DNA from: Clitoria ternatea | Lineage: Eukaryota > Streptophyta > Magnoliopsida > Fabales > Fabaceae | Assembly: GCA_037962975.1 (NCBI GenBank) | Contig: CM075669.1 | Coordinates: 187,186,501 to 187,250,500, forward strand | DNA: 64,000 nucleotides | Reading direction: 5' to 3' | In this document: in pieces, positions 9,848 to 22,659 of the stretch | Layout of the letters: every line of letters starts with the position of its first letter | How positions within the stretch are numbered: the first letter of the stretch is position 1 | Made by a program: the position numbers and the translations under genes | The notes under the pieces: model-generated | Seen by the model: only the letters and a program-made list of their open reading frames with translations | Told to the model about the DNA's origin: nothing | Databases searched by the model: none

Positions 9848-11259
9848 ATCACATGGTATTCATACTTATTCTTTTGGAATATATGACTCACTCTCCCATA
9901 TTGTCTACTTTTTAGACTTGTGATGCAGGGCACTCATGGGTATAGTGAATCTTTTGAAGTACATTTTGATGAAGGAGGTAAATAGGTGTAGAGGAAATGC
10001 CTTGGCTGGCAAATCTAGATTTTTGTATAGCAAATAGTGTATATGTATGCTTATTTTTCTATCTAGATTGTAGTTTGATGATTTTGAGGGTCATGTACGA
10101 AAATTGGACCTTGGTGTGTACGGTCGATTTTCATTAATGTATGATAATGAACTATGATGCTTGTTAATGTTAAATTCTATGAACGAATGGTGTGTTTCAT
10201 AATTTGTAGCATTTTATGAAGTTCATGTAAAGATGATTTAAATATCATGCATTAAATGAATGAGAATTGATCTTGATGTGTATAAATCATTGGATGAACT
10301 TTTAAATGCATGATGGAATGTATCTAACCAATTAGTATAGGCTAAAATGGTATAAAATGAGATTTGGTATGTTAAGTTGTGTCTTAAGAAGGGATACATG
10401 TCTTTGATGGGTGTGGGTGTTGATAAATGAAATTTTGTAGATGTTGGGCTATTGTTGTTGATAGCCTTTGAATCTAATGGATGTGGCTTAATGGGAAGGA
10501 ATTCCCAAAGCCTAATAAATAATAAAAATGATGTCTATAACATGTCTAGTACATGTTAAGAAATTATAGATACGATTATGATTAAATAGAAATGAAATGA
10601 TGTCTTAAATAGTTGATTGATTGGAATTCTATATGCATGTTAATGTAGGATCCGTTCCGAATGACAAGGCGGGTGCGTCTTATCAATCAGAATTCTTCTC
10701 TTGAGGTAGGAGAGGAGTCTTATGTTCTGAATGCATGAATTTGAATGGTATATGATTGCTATATGTGTTGATATGCAGGCTTGCCTTAGTTGGAGTGCTA
10801 CATGATATTGTGTATGATGTTGATGAGATATTTTGGCAACATGCATGATGCATTTAGAATAATTTTGGTGTATTGTATGGTGGCATAAATTGTTGAGTAT
10901 TATGTGGTGATACACATGTCCACCGTAAATGTATAATGAATGTGGATGATATTTGATAAAGAATGATTGAAGCCTTTGTATTAATGATGAAATCGAATGA
11001 TGTGAATAAGAATTATCGAGAATGCCACACAAAGATTTAAATTAACAAGAATAACCAACAATCATGAATTCACTAAAAGCCTTGTGGTAACATTGGTGAT
11101 GATGATGATGATGTATGATGAGTGGCATGTATAGGATGCATAGAGTGAGAAATGCATATGACTTGCATTTACATCCACGACATAGTGCATAGCCGCCGAT
11201 GCTGGAACATAGGGGAGTTCCCTCGGCCGACCCTGTAGGAGGGTGGCTCGGTGCACGAG
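9848..11259 (+). repeat. 5' LTR of E, left piece (rearranged)
   Basis: Bases 9848-10390 match 26343-26885 and 39765-40305. Bases from about 10430 to 11259 match 32110-32862 plus 38941-39075 of the 3' LTR. In the 3' LTR the second block comes before the first, so the block order here is swapped or duplicated. A GAT microsatellite (about 11090-11115) is shared with the 3' LTR. Confidence 0.75.
11255..11259 (+). repeat. Left target-site copy of D (ACGAG)
   Basis: ACGAG precedes D and ATGAG (25632-25636) follows it, one mismatch. The undisturbed sibling sequence in the 3' LTR of E reads GTGCACGAGCGATTTT at about 39065, which supports a single insertion here. Confidence 0.65.
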
Positions 11260-11996
11260 TGATAAGTGCTTTATAACATAATAAATTAGGTCTAGTTTGC
11301 TTAGGATTTTAATCATTATGCACTGTATTTCCTTTATTTATTGTGATTTTTGCTTTCTTTCCACTCTATTCTACTTGGGTATGTTATTTTGCAGAAATTA
11401 GGGTCAATAACAAGAGAAAAAAGACCATAAAGTGATAAAGAATCAAGAAGAACAAGCCCAAGTAGAAAGAATTCCCCTTTTTACACTGAAATCCGACTCA
11501 AAATGACCAAATCCGAGTAGGATGACTCAGAAAGGACCAAATCCGAGTGGAATGACTCAGAATGGAGCTTTGCCGAGTGGAATACTTTACTGTTAAAGCA
11601 GAATCCGAGTGGAAAGTTCCCTGTCAAAGCCATTTCGAGTGATAAATGGCTGACTCTGTTGGAGGTTCAATGCTGAAAAGGAATAAGTCTCGGTTGGAGG
11701 TGATTCTGAGTGGAAGATTCCCCGACTGCGTCCATTCCGAGTGAAAAAAGGGGACTGACTATGAATAGATGCTGTCCAAAGCTATTCTCCGAGTAAAAGG
11801 ATTGCTGATTGAAGTGTCCGAGTGGGAGTTTTCTGATTGCAAATAATCCGAGTGAAGAAATGCTGATTGAAACAAGTCTGAACTGTTTTTCTGTGCAAAA
11901 CTGCCTCTGATTGGAAAACTCCCAAGTGGTCAAAACTGTTGTCCGAGCAAAAGAAGCCACTGAAAGAGCAACTGTTGAATAAGGAGGTTTCCGAGT
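11260..11996 (+). repeat. Left inverted arm of D, first part
   Basis: This is the reverse complement of about 24890-25631 with scattered substitutions. It is dense in CCGAGTGG and CCGAGTGA words. The arm resumes after element B at 21991. Confidence 0.85.
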
Positions 11997-12001
11997 GGTT
12001 T
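11997..12001 (+). repeat. Left target-site copy of B (GGTTT)
   Basis: GGTTT occurs at 11997-12001 and again at 21986-21990, exactly flanking the two LTR ends of B. The uninterrupted inverted arm of D (near 24885) has the site only once. Confidence 0.95.
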
Positions 12002-12223
12002 TGTAACATCCCGATTTAAAACGAATTACCGAGTAAAATTGAGCCATTAGAATAATTATGAAAGTGGAGAGTTACTTGTCAATTTTATATAATTTAATTA
12101 GTTCAACTTTGGAAATGATGGCTGAGTAATTGTGATAGCTGGCCGCTTGTGTGTGGTGGGTGTCGTGAGTGGACTGCCAATTCATGCCTTCCCACCCCAC
12201 TTCTCTTCTCTTCTCTTCATACA

Positions 12224-12236
12224 TATATATATATAT
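12224..12236 (+). promoter_or_regulatory. TATA-like run in 5' LTR of B
   Basis: An alternating TATATATATATAT stretch lies about 220 bases inside the LTR and is followed by a CT-rich leader. The 3' LTR has a slightly longer version near 19598. The run is simple sequence, so its promoter role is only likely. Confidence 0.45.
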
Positions 12237-14379
12237 CCTGGCCACGGTTGACATGTATTCCTTTCAAAATTCCTCTTTTGCTACCTCTTTCTCCTAGTTT
12301 CTTCTTCTCTTCCTCGTCGTTCTCCTTCTTCTTCCCTGTTCCCTGTTCTCTATTCTCCGTTTCTGGAAACCCACGAAGATGGTGCTGCAGAAGACTCAGA
12401 GTTCCTCCTGTTGGTGAAGGACGACCACCGAAGCAGAAGGGAGTAGCTTTCTGTTCCCGAGCCGATTGTAGAATACGACCGCGTCGAAGGGAGACTGAAC
12501 AAGGCAAATAGACCAGCGTATCGAACGTCAGGAAACAGAGGAGCTTCCCGAGTCCCTTCTGTAGGTAGGGGGTGCTTGCATGTCAAATGCATGGTTCATG
12601 AACGGTACCGGGTGAATGTATTGCTTTAAGTGTGTGCATGTATCTATGACGATTGTGTGTGTGATGCATGATTGTTGATCCTTGGATTCCATGTGTATGT
12701 TAGTAGCATCTTGTTAATAGTTATACAATATTATGCATGCTAGTATGATTGACGAGTAAATGTAGGAACTATGTGGAATCGGTTTCTACCTTGATGGTTA
12801 CAAAGAATGCGTCAGATGAGTGATGATGCTTGCTGACAGAACGCATAAGCTACATATGTAGGAATGGGGTGACCCGTGGAAGGTCAGGAACCCCGAAAGA
12901 ATGATTTCCAGCTACAGGCCTTGGCTAGATCCTGTGAGGGCTCGTGGTAGCCGTGGGAGCTAGAGATAAGTCTCGAGACGTCAATGGGAGACCGATACCA
13001 CGCAGAAAGAGCTAATGGACGAGAGGCCAGTAAGGGGGACCTGTAACTGAAAGTCACTGCCTAAGTTGGATCCGCAGGCATGCATGTAGATATGATGATG
13101 ATTAGGATAGTACGCGTGGTATGACTTGGGGCGATATGAATGAATTCCGAGTGAGTCGATGCATATGATTGTGTGAATGAGAATGAAGTTCACGTAATAT
13201 GTATGTGAGTGTATGCTATTGCTATTATTCTAATCTGTATGGCCTTATTTTAATCTGAATGCGACCGAGTGATCATGGGTGTGCGTACTGATTCTGATAC
13301 CGAGTCCTTGACTGTCATTTTATATGTAAATGCTCACCCCTACTGTGGCTATACTTTTCAGTGAATGTCTCTCGGAATGAAGGATGAAGGAGGAGCTGAA
13401 TGCCGAGTGAAGTGCTGGTGCACTGTGGAAATTATGTGTTCACGTATATGCCTCGTTAAGCCTTGGCCGGCTCGTATTTCAGTCGTAGTCTCTTATACTA
13501 GAACTTGAACCCTCTTGGGTAGAAGTCGTGACCTTGTGCCTGTAATTATTTATATCCTTTTATACCTATCATACTGCGTGTTGCTCTATCTTGCGTGAAT
13601 GATCCGAGTAATATGTGTATATGTACTTACTGAGTGTGTGAGGTTGGTATGGCCATGGGTAGAAATGGGATTAAGAGTTGATGGGGAAGTGAGACAATGA
13701 TTTATTCTGAGTTCCGAAGAGTTTAGGTATTACCGAGTGAATGAGAGCACGGATCACCGAGTGAGGGTCGATCTAGGTACTTCCCGAGTGATAACTGTTA
13801 AGATTTTTCGAGAGTAGAATAATTAATAATTACCGAGTGAGAATCCGCCGAGTGAAGGTTTCCCGACAGAAAGGCGTCACCTAAGGCTTTAAGTGGACCC
13901 CGTTGTATCAGATTATTAGTAGTAAGGGGATCTGAGTGAATCTTGACTTAACAGGATAGCTAAAGCGGAAAAGTCATGGTTACCGAGTGAAAAATAAGTG
14001 AATAATCCAAGTAGGGTAGAGCCTAAGTATTTTCGAGTGGTACCTGGTTGGGAAAGATTCTGAGTGAGGGAGTTTATGGAATCCGAGTGGAGGACCCTCA
14101 TTTCCCGAGTGGAACCCTGGAGTGATCCTCTTCTGAGAGAGGAGTTAGTGTAGTGGTTTAGGGTGGAACGGAATCTAAGTGTATGATAATCCGAGTGAAT
14201 GATGTAAATTCTGAGTGGGTGAGGATCTGTATTCCGGGTGGTTAAGATGAGACTAACTCTGAGTGGGGGTTGACTTCATGATTTCCTGAGCGAACAAGAT
14301 GTCATATGCCGAGTGGAATAGCTATCATTTTCCAAGTGAATGAGTCGTGTGATAACTCTGGGTTCCGAGTGTCTGTATA

Positions 14380-14470
14380 GCTGAGCGTAGTTTCTCGCTC
14401 AGCGAATGAAGGATTCGCCGCAGCGAGTGCACGTTGTCGTATGATCCGCCTGAGCGTTTCTTCTCCGCTG
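14380..14470 (+). repeat. Degenerate palindrome zone in 5' LTR of B
   Basis: CTCGCTCAGCGA, CTGAGCG and CGCAGCGAG variants cluster close to the LTR 3' end. The 3' LTR has the same cluster at about 21757-21846. They resemble the CTCGCTTGAGCGAG motif of D, E and G. Confidence 0.5.
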
Positions 14471-14604
14471 GCAGCCTCTGAGTTGGTTTTATTCCTCTTG
14501 CCTCCCTTCCACTATTCTTTCTTGTCGGTTCTCCTTGGTTTATTTGGGAAAAATTTCCTCAGTTTTATTTAATTATTTATTTACTAAATTAGGGTGTCTC
14601 ATTT

Positions 14605-14616
14605 TGGTATCAGAGC
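14605..14616 (+). other. Primer-binding site of B (initiator tRNA-Met)
   Basis: TGGTATCAGAGC lies three bases inside the LTR end. It is the standard plant retroelement primer site complementary to initiator tRNA-Met. Confidence 0.93.
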
Positions 14617-14904
14617 AGACCGAAAAGTCCAAGGCCAAGGTGTGCTTACCGAGTGTAAGCGGTTGTATGTGTTATGACCGAGTGGACATCATTATTCTGA
14701 TATTATGATTGAATATGATTGATGTTGAGATATTGATTTGGGAATAGGAGGTAACTTCTCTCCTGGTTCGATTGATTGCATGATGTATATATATATATAA
14801 ATGGTATAATGTGCTATAATCAGTGGGTATGGGGATGAGATTCGATCGGAAAAGTGTAACCTTGTAAACTTATCCTTGAAGGGGTGCTAATTTCAGGATA
14901 AGTT

Positions 14905-15990
14905 ATGGCGAATCGTCAAAGCATGGAAGCCATAGCCACGGCATTCCAACGTTTTGCTGACGTATTTGAGAGGCAAGGCCAGCCTCGAGCTGAAGAAGGC
15001 CAAGTGTTGGACCGCTTCCTGAAGAGGAAGCCGAGTGAATTTCAAGGAGGATGTAACCTTGAGGCAGCTTACAAATGGACTCAAGAGTTAGAAAGGATTT
15101 TTGGGGGCCTCCACTGCGCCGAGGCCCAGAAGGTGGAGTGCACGGTGTACATGCTCAGAGACGAAGCAGAGAACTGGTGGAAGATAGCCAGAAACTGACT
15201 GACTGACGATGATACCCAGCTGACGTGGGAAAATTTCAAGACATGCTTCTTAGAGAAGTACTTCCCCGACACAGTAAGGAGTCGGAAGGAATTGGAGTTT
15301 ATGGAGCTGAAACAGGGTTCCATGTCTGTAGAAGAATATGCGGCCAAATTTGAAGAGTTGTGTCTGTTTTATCCACCCTTCCAACAACCCGGGACTGAGA
15401 GTTCCAAATGCCTCAAATTCGAGAATGGACTGAGATCGGACATCAAAAGGGCTTGCAGATATCAGGAAATTAGGAGCTTTCCAGTGCTGGTGAATAAATG
15501 CAGGATCTTTGAAGAAGACGACAAGGCCCACTCGGGCCAGAACAGTAGGGCAGGTCCCTCCTTGAGGCCTCAACAGTCACGCTTTAAGAGGCCAGGTAAC
15601 ATTGGAAGAAATGGACCCTTTACTAGATATAAGGATCGCAGTAACCAAGGGAGACAGATGAGTGGACGTCCAAAATATGGCAAGTGTTTTAAGTGTGGTG
15701 GCGACCACTTCACTCAGAATTGCGATAGTGAAGATGTCAAGTGTTTTCATTGCAAAGAGAAGGGGCACATTCGCCCTGACTGCCCCCAACTCTGTCCAGC
15801 AAGTGCCAATGTACGCCAAGGAGGCTTCCAAGAGAGGATCCGTGGAAATGATGGTCAAAGTTCGGGGGGCGGAAGCCTCAGAGCCAGAGGAAATATGATG
15901 TTTGCCCCAAACAACCGAAGGAGAAACACCGACCAACCCGCTGCTGGAAGAGTCTACGCCATCAGTGCTGAGGAAGCAGCACAAACGAAC
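14905..15990 (+). pseudogene. Gag of element B, one in-frame stop
   Basis: Starts at ATG 14905 (MANRQSMEAIATAF), about 290 bases after the PBS. The gag core includes LERIFGGLHCAEAQKVECTV and ENWW. A TGA at 15196-15198 interrupts it and the same frame then continues. Two zinc knuckles for RNA binding follow: the first (15682-15723) is CX2CX3HX4C, the second (about 15739-15783) is the usual CX2CX4HX4C. Gag passes into protease without a frame change. The protein would form the particle shell. The frame is otherwise intact, so the stop may be recent. Confidence 0.9.
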
Positions 15991-18900
15991 GACTTAGTGC
16001 AGAGTAAGTGCCTACTCGGTAAATATACACTTAGTGTAATTTTTGATTCTGGAGCCACCCACTCCTTCATAGCTGATGATTCTGTAAGACGTTTGAGATT
16101 ACCGACTGTGGATATGAACCGGACCTTGGAAGTGGCCAACCCGACTGGCCCTAAGGTGTTGACATCATCGATGTGTAAAGACATAACGTTTGTATTGGGC
16201 GATCGGAGTTTTACCTTTGATCTGGTGTGCGTACCTCTGAAGGACCTTGACATGGTACTCGGTATAGATTGGCTCTCAGCTAACAAGGTGTTGGTGGACT
16301 GCAGAAACCAGAGGATAATCTTTCCGAGGCAGAACCATGAGGACCACACGGTACAAGGTATAGCTCAGCTGTTTATGATGCTTTGTTTAACTGAGGGTGA
16401 GAGTAGAGCCCGAGTGAATGATATTCCAACTGTCTGTGAGTTCCCAGAGGTGTTTCCGGAAGATGTGTCAGGTGTCCCTCCGAGTAGAGAAGTCGAATTC
16501 TCTATAGACCTGATCCCTGGAGCCGAGCCAGTCTCCAGTGCACCTTATAGAATGTCCCCAACAGAATTGACTGAGCTGAAAAAGTAGGTGGATGAGTTAC
16601 TCAGAAAATAATTCATTAGGCCGAGTGTGTCACCGTGGGGCGCACCTGTACTACTTGTTAAGAAGAAGGATGGCAGCATGAGACTATGCATAGACTACCG
16701 ACAGCTAAACAAACTCACGATTAAGAACCGATACCCGTTGCCCAGGATCGACGATCTGATTGACCAACTGCGTGGTGCTTCAGTCTTCTCGAAGATCGAT
16801 TTACGGTCGGTATACCACCAAATCCGGGTGAAGGACTCGGATATTCCCAAGACTGCCTTTAGGACTCGGTATGGCCACTACGAGTATGTAGTGATGCCGT
16901 TCGGTGTAACAAATACACCTGCCATATTCATGAATTACATGAACAGCATATTCCACCCGTACTTAGATCGATTCATAGTAGTTTTTATTGATGATATCTT
17001 AGTCTACTCCAAGACCTCTGATGAGCATGAAGAACACCTCCGAGCGGTACTTCAAGTTTTGAAGGAGAAACAGCTATTTGTAAAATTTTCAAAGTGTGAT
17101 TTCTGGATGGATAAGATCCACTTTCTCAGACATGTGATTTCCAAGGAGGGTGTCTCGGTAGACCCTTCAAAGGTAACAGCTATAATGGCATGGGAGAGAC
17201 CCGAGTCGGTCTCGGAGATAAGGAGCTTTATGGGCCTGGCTGGTTATTATAGGCGGTTTATTGAAGGTTTTTCTAAGCTCGCTTTGCCACTGACTAAATT
17301 GACCCGGAAAAATGTTCCCTTCGTGTGGAGTTCCGAGTACGAGAGCAGTTTCCGAGAGCTAAAAGACAAATTGACGACCGCTCTAGTATTGGCATTGCCT
17401 AACTTACAAAAGAGCTTCGTGGTTTATTGTGATGCATCAGGACTCGGATTGGGATGCGTGCTGATGCAGAAAGACCGAGTGATAGCTTATGCCTCTCGGC
17501 AATTGAGGCCTCACGAACAGCATTACCCGACTCATGACTTGGAATTGGCAGCCACGGTCTTCGCGTTAAAAATATGGAGGCACTACTTGTACAGTTCTAA
17601 GTTCGAAGTTTACAGCGACCACAAGAGCCTTAAATATTTATTCGACTAGAAGGAGCTGAACATGAGGCAGAGGAGATGGATGGAATTTTTAAAGGATTAT
17701 GACTTCGAACTGAAGTACCATCCGGGTAAGGCAAACGTTGTGGCCGACGCGTTGAGTCAGAAATCCCTCTATATAGCAGTGATGATGGTGAAGGAAGTGG
17801 AGTTGTTGGAACGGTTCCGAGACATGAACTTGCAGGTTGACATTCCCTCTTCTCGGAAAATGACAATCGGTACGTTGAGAATTGCCAATGAATTCCTGAA
17901 ATCCGTGTACAAGCAGCAGCAGTCAGATTCCTACTTGGCTGAAATGAAGGAGACTTGGGCCAAGGGAAAGGATTTGTCCTTGATCGAGGGATCGGATGGA
18001 ATCTTCCGAGTGAAAAAGAGAATATATGTACCGGGTGGAGGAGAATTAAGGAGAATGATGCTTGATGAAGCCCACAAGAGCCTACTCAGTATTTACTCGG
18101 GTACCACGAAGATGTACCAGGATCTAAGGACACGATTCTGGTGGCCCGGATTAAAGAGGAATGTGGCAGAATATGTGGCTCGGTGTATCACTTGTCAAAA
18201 ATCGAAAGTCGAGCACCAGAAGCCGTATGGTGCATTGCAACCCCTGGAGATTCCCGTATGGAAATGGGACTCAATTGCCATGGACTTTGTCATGGGATTG
18301 CCAAAAAACCGAGCGGGCCATAATGCGATTTGTGTCGTTGTTGACCGACTGACGAAGGGTGCACACTTCCTACCTGTGAACATGAAGTACCCGTTGCATA
18401 AGTTAGCTCGGATTTACATTCGCGAAATTGTTCGACTACATGGTATACCGACTTCTATCGTATCAGATAAGGATCCAAGGTTCACGTCCCGGTTTTGGAC
18501 CAGTATGCACCAGGAAATGGGTACTAAACTTTGGCTAAGTTCTGCCTACCACCCCAATCAGATGGACAATCCGAGCGAACGATCCAAAGCTTGGAGGACT
18601 TGCTGAGGGCGTGTGTGTTGGAGCACGGTGGAGATTGGGAGCAGTACCTTTCCCTGATCGAGTTTACATACAACAATAGCCACCACAACAGTATTGGCAT
18701 GGCGCCCTACGAAGTACTATATGGTCGAAGATGCCGAACCCCACTCTGCTGGTCGGAAACAGGTGAGAGTCTACTATTAAGACCAGAAATTGTGAAGCAG
18801 ACTTCAGAACAGATCCAAGTGATAAGGGAAAAGATGAAGGCGTCTCAGGATAGGCAGAAGAGCTACCATGATAAACGAACCCAACCACTGGAGTTTTCAG

Positions 18901-19421
18901 TCGGAGACAGAGTGTTTCTAAAGACTTCAACAAGCAAGGGGGTCGGGCGAGCCTTGAAAGGGGGAAAGCTGAGCCCCCGATACATTGGGCCTTATAAGGT
19001 ATTAGAGCAGATCGGCCCCGTGGCATACCGAATAGCATTACCGACTCACTTATCCCGGTTGCATAACGTGTTTCATGTGTCTCAATTAAGGAAGTACTTA
19101 CACGATTCCACTCACACGATGCCGGATGATGAAGTGGAGATTAAAGAGGACCTGACCACTGTGACTATACCGACTAGAATAGTGGACCGATCGGTAAAGC
19201 GTTTAAGCAGTAAAGATATGCAACTGGTTGAGGTAGAGTGGCAGCAGGACGGGTATACCTCTTATACCTGGGAATGCGAGGATGCCATGAGGCTGCAGTA
19301 CCCCGAGTTGTTTGATCAAGGTGAGTTACCGATTGAATTTCGAGGACGAAATTCTTTTGAGAGGGGGAGAACTGTAACATCCCGATTTAAAACGAATTAC
19401 CGAGTGAAATTGAGCCATTAG
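15991..19421 (+). pseudogene. Pol of element B: protease, RT, RNase H, integrase
   Basis: The protease has DSGATHS (about 16048). RT runs from about 16500 to 17310, with the catalytic FIDD box near 16990. RNase H has CDAS (about 17430), the acidic residue of DLELA, and YSDHKSL (about 17614). The integrase zinc module (from about 18070) has lost its second His, where a Tyr stands; both Cys ligands remain (CITC). The core shows MDF, SDKDPRF and, after the frameshift, the SERTIQSLE glutamate. The end has a GPY/F-type region (RYIGPYKVLEQIG) and a chromodomain-like tail. Breaks: TAG at 16585, TAA near 16609, TAG near 17647, and a frameshift near 18560, after which the frame 18531-19421 carries the rest. 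The product would copy and integrate the element. Confidence 0.92.
19359..19372 (+). other. Polypurine tract of B
   Basis: GAGAGGGGGAGAAC lies directly before the 3' LTR, preceded by the TTTCGAGGACGAAATT box that is usual at this place in Tekay-type elements (also seen in E). It primes plus-strand synthesis. Confidence 0.85.
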
Positions 19422-21985
19422 AATAATTATGAAAGTGGAGAGTTACTTGTCAGTTATAATTAATTTAATTAGTTCAACTTTGGAAATGATGACTGAGTAA
19501 TTGTGACAGCTGGCCGCTTGTGTGTGGTGGGTGTCGTGAGTGGACTGCCAATTCACGCCTTCCCACCCCACTTCTCTTCTTTTCTTTTCATACGTATATA
19601 TATATATATATATCCTGGCCACGGTTGACATGCATTCCTTTCAAAATTCCTCTTCTGCTACCTCTTTCTCCTAGTTCCTTCTTCTCTTCCTCGTCGTTCT
19701 CCTTCTTCTTCCCTGTTCCCTGTTCTCTATTCTCCGTTTCTGGAAACCCACGAAGACGGTGCTGCAGAAGACTCAGAGTTCCTCCTGTTGGTGAAGGACG
19801 ACCACTGAAGCAGAAGGGAGTAGCTTTCTATTCCCGAGCCGATTGTAGAATACGACCGTGTCGAAGGGAGACTGAACAAGGCAAACAGACCAGCGTATCG
19901 AACGTCAGGAAACAGAGGAGCTTCCCGAGTCCCTTCTGTAGGTAGGGGGTGCTTGCATGTCAAATGCATGGTTCATGAACGGTACCGGGTGAATGTATTG
20001 CTTTAAGTGTGTGCATGTATCTGTGACGATTGTGTGTGTGATGCATGATTGTTGATCCTTGGATTCCATGTGTATGTTAGTAGCATCTTGTTAATAGTTA
20101 TACAATATTGTGCATGCTAGTATGATTGACGAGTAAATGTAGGAACTATGTTGAATCAGTTTCTACCTTGATGGTTACAAAGAATACGTCGGATGAGTGA
20201 TGATGCTTGCTGACAGAACGCATAAGCTGCATATGTAGGAATGGGGTGACCCCTGGAAGGTCAGGAACCCCGAAGAATGATTTCCAGCTACAAGCCTTGG
20301 CTAGATCCTGTGAGGGCTCGTGGTAGCCGTGGGAGCTAGAGATAAGTCTCGAGACGTCAATGGGAGACCGGTACCACGTGGAAAGAGCTAATGGACGAGA
20401 GGCCAGTAAGGGGGACCTGTAACTGAAAGTCACTGCCTAAGTTGGATCCGCAAGCATGCATGTAGATATGATGATGATTAGGATAGTACGCGTGGTATGA
20501 CTTGGGGCGATATGAATGAATTCCGAGTGAGTCGATGCATGTGATTATTTGAATGAGAATGAACTTCACGTAATATGTATGTGAGTGTATGCTATTGCTA
20601 TTATTCTAATCTGTATGGCCTTATTTTAATCTGAATGCGACCGAGTGATCATGGGTGTGCGTACTGATTCTGATACCGAGTCCTTGACTGTCATTTTATA
20701 TGTAAATGCTCACCCCTACTGTGGCTATACTTTTCAGTGAATGTCTCTCGAAATGAAGGATGAAGGAGGAGCTGAATGCCGAGTGAAGTGCTGGTGCACT
20801 GTGGAAATTATGTGTTCACGTATATGCCTCGTTAAGCCTTGGCCGGCTCGTATTTCAGTCGTAGTCTCTTATACTAGAACTTGAACCCTCTTGGGTAGAA
20901 GTCGTGACCTTGTGCCTGTAATTATTTATATCCTTTTATACCTATCATACTGCGTGTTGCTCTATCTTGCGTGAATGATCCGAGTAATATGTGTATATGT
21001 ACTTACTGAGTGTGTGAGGTTGGTATGGCCATGGGTAGAAATGGGATTAAGAGTTGATGGGGAAGTGAGACAATGATTTATTCTGAGTTCCGAAGAGTTT
21101 AGGTATTACCGAGTGAATGAGAGCACGGATCACCGAGTGAGGGTCGATCTAGGTACTTCCCGAGTGATAACTGTTAAGATTTTTCGAGAGTAGAATAATT
21201 AATAATTACCGAGTGAGAATCCGCCGAGTGAAGGTTTCCCGACAGAAAGGCGTCACCTAAGGCTTTAAGTGGACCCCGTTGTATCAGATTATTAGTAGTT
21301 AGGGGATCTGAGTGAATCTTGACTTAACAGGATAGCTAAAGCGGAAAAGTCATGGTTACCGAGTGAAAAATGAGTGAATAATCCAAGTGGGGTAGAGCCT
21401 AAGTATTTCTGAGTGGTACCTGGTTGGGAAACATTCCGAGTGAGGGAGTTTATGGAATCCGAGTGGAGGACCCTCATTTCCTGAGTGGAACCCTGGAGTG
21501 ATCCTCTTCTGAGAGAGGAGTTAGTGTAGTGGTTTAGGGTGGAACGGAATCTAAGTGTATGATAATCCGAGTGAATGATGTAAATTCTGAGTGGGTGAGG
21601 ATCTGTATTTCGGGTGGTTAAGATTAGACTAAGTCTGAGTGGGGGTTGACTTCATGATTTCCTGAGAGAACAAGATGTCATATGCCGAGTGGAATAGCTA
21701 TCATTTTCTGAGTGAATCAGTCGTGTGATAACTCTGAGTTCCGAGTGTCTGTATAGCCGAGCGTAGTTTCTCGCTCAGCGAATGAAGGATTCGCCGCAGC
21801 GAGTGCACGTTGTCGTATGATCCGCCTGAGCGTTTCTTCTCCGCTGGTAGCCTCTGAGTCGGTTTTATTCCTCTTGTCTCCCTTCCACTATTCTTTCTTG
21901 TCGGTTTTCCTTGGTTTATTTGGGAAAAATTTCCTTAGTTTTATTTAATTATTTAATTATTTATTTACTAAATTAGGGTGTCTCA
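19373..21985 (+). repeat. 3' LTR of B
   Basis: A direct copy of 12002-14601 with scattered substitutions and a few indels (for example a longer TA run, and an extra ATTTAATT near 21955). It begins TGTAACATCCC and ends GTGTCTCA, followed by GGTTT. Confidence 0.95.
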
Positions 21986-21990
21986 GGTTT
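21986..21990 (+). repeat. Right target-site copy of B (GGTTT)
   Basis: Matches 11997-12001. Beyond it the left arm of D resumes. Confidence 0.95.
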
Positions 21991-22484
21991 CATTCGGAGA
22001 AGATGGCATTCTCAAGCGGTACAAGGCATTTCCGAGTAGTGTCTGATCAAGCAAGAAAATATCTGACCGGAAATAAATCACACTCGGGCAGACTCTCAAG
22101 TTTCACACTAAGCCCGAGTGAGAAGTCTCCAAGGAAGACATCCGAGTGAGTTGGGACAGAAAGTTGCATTTCCGAGCAAAGCAAGGCTCAGACATGGGAA
22201 GAACTCCTATCAGCCAGATTCCAGAGTCTTTCAAGCTCCAATTTTCTGAGTGAAAGACAAAGCCATCTCCGATTCCCGAATGGATTAATTGACGACTGAA
22301 ATAAATTCCGAGTGGAAATCAACTCAGACTTCCGAGTGAAGGTGTCTGATTTTATCATTTGAATGAGTAAAGGAAGGTGTCCGAGTGTATTCCTGAGCAA
22401 ATCCGAGCAAGGTCTCTCCAAGTGGTTCAATTCCAGAGACATATCCGAGTGAAACAGTGAAAGAAGAATTCTCGCTTGAGCGAG
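21991..22484 (+). repeat. Left inverted arm of D, second part
   Basis: This is the reverse complement of about 24396-24885. Homology ends inside the first CTCGCTTGAGCGAG motif (22471-22484). On the other arm the matching motif (about 24396-24408) is joined to the U5 block, so the inversion point falls in a self-complementary motif. Confidence 0.8.
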
Positions 22485-22626
22485 CCTTTCTCCGCTTGAG
22501 CGAGATTATCACAAAATGGTTTCCTTCAACAAACGCTTAAGCGAAATAAATTCTCGCTTGAGCGAAGGATGGACAGTGACCTACTGGAGTGTTTTCACTT
22601 AAGCGAGAAACTCTCGCTCAAGCGAA
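22471..22626 (+). repeat. CTCGCTTGAGCGAG array in D
   Basis: Five or six copies or close variants of the inverted-repeat word (arms CTCGCT and AGCGAG, two-base centre) occur within 155 bases, about 700-870 bases upstream of the TATA box. Some copies start TTCGCTC or end AAGCGAAA. Confidence 0.75.
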
Positions 22627-22659
22627 ATGAAGAGAAAATTTAGCATCAGGGGTCCTCAC

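Larger units (their letters stand above)
12002..14601 (+). repeat. 5' LTR of B
   Basis: About 2600 bp, TGTAACATCCCG to GGGTGTCTCA. It holds a TATA-like AT run (12224-12236), a CT-rich leader, a donor-like TGTAG/GTAGGG at 12565, an acceptor-like ATACTTTTCAG at 13361, many CCGAGTGA words from 13590 to 14370 and a degenerate GCTGAGCG/CTCGCT zone at 14380-14470. Small open frames in it match nothing I know. Confidence 0.95.
12002..21985 (+). mobile_element. Element B: complete Tekay/Del-type Ty3/gypsy retrotransposon
   Basis: Two LTRs of about 2.6 kb (12002-14601 and 19373-21985) start TGTAACATCCC and end GTGTCTCA. Between them lie an initiator tRNA-Met primer site, a gag-pol reading frame (14905-19421) and a polypurine tract. 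The LTRs look about 97-98% identical by eye, and the GGTTT target duplication is perfect, so it is the youngest-looking complete element here. The polyprotein nevertheless has four in-frame stops and one frameshift. It inserted in the left arm of D. Confidence 0.95.

Noticed and set aside
12149..12592. Small genes in the LTR of B (also 19520-19969)
   Set aside because: Present in both LTRs, on both strands and in overlapping frames, within a CT-rich leader.
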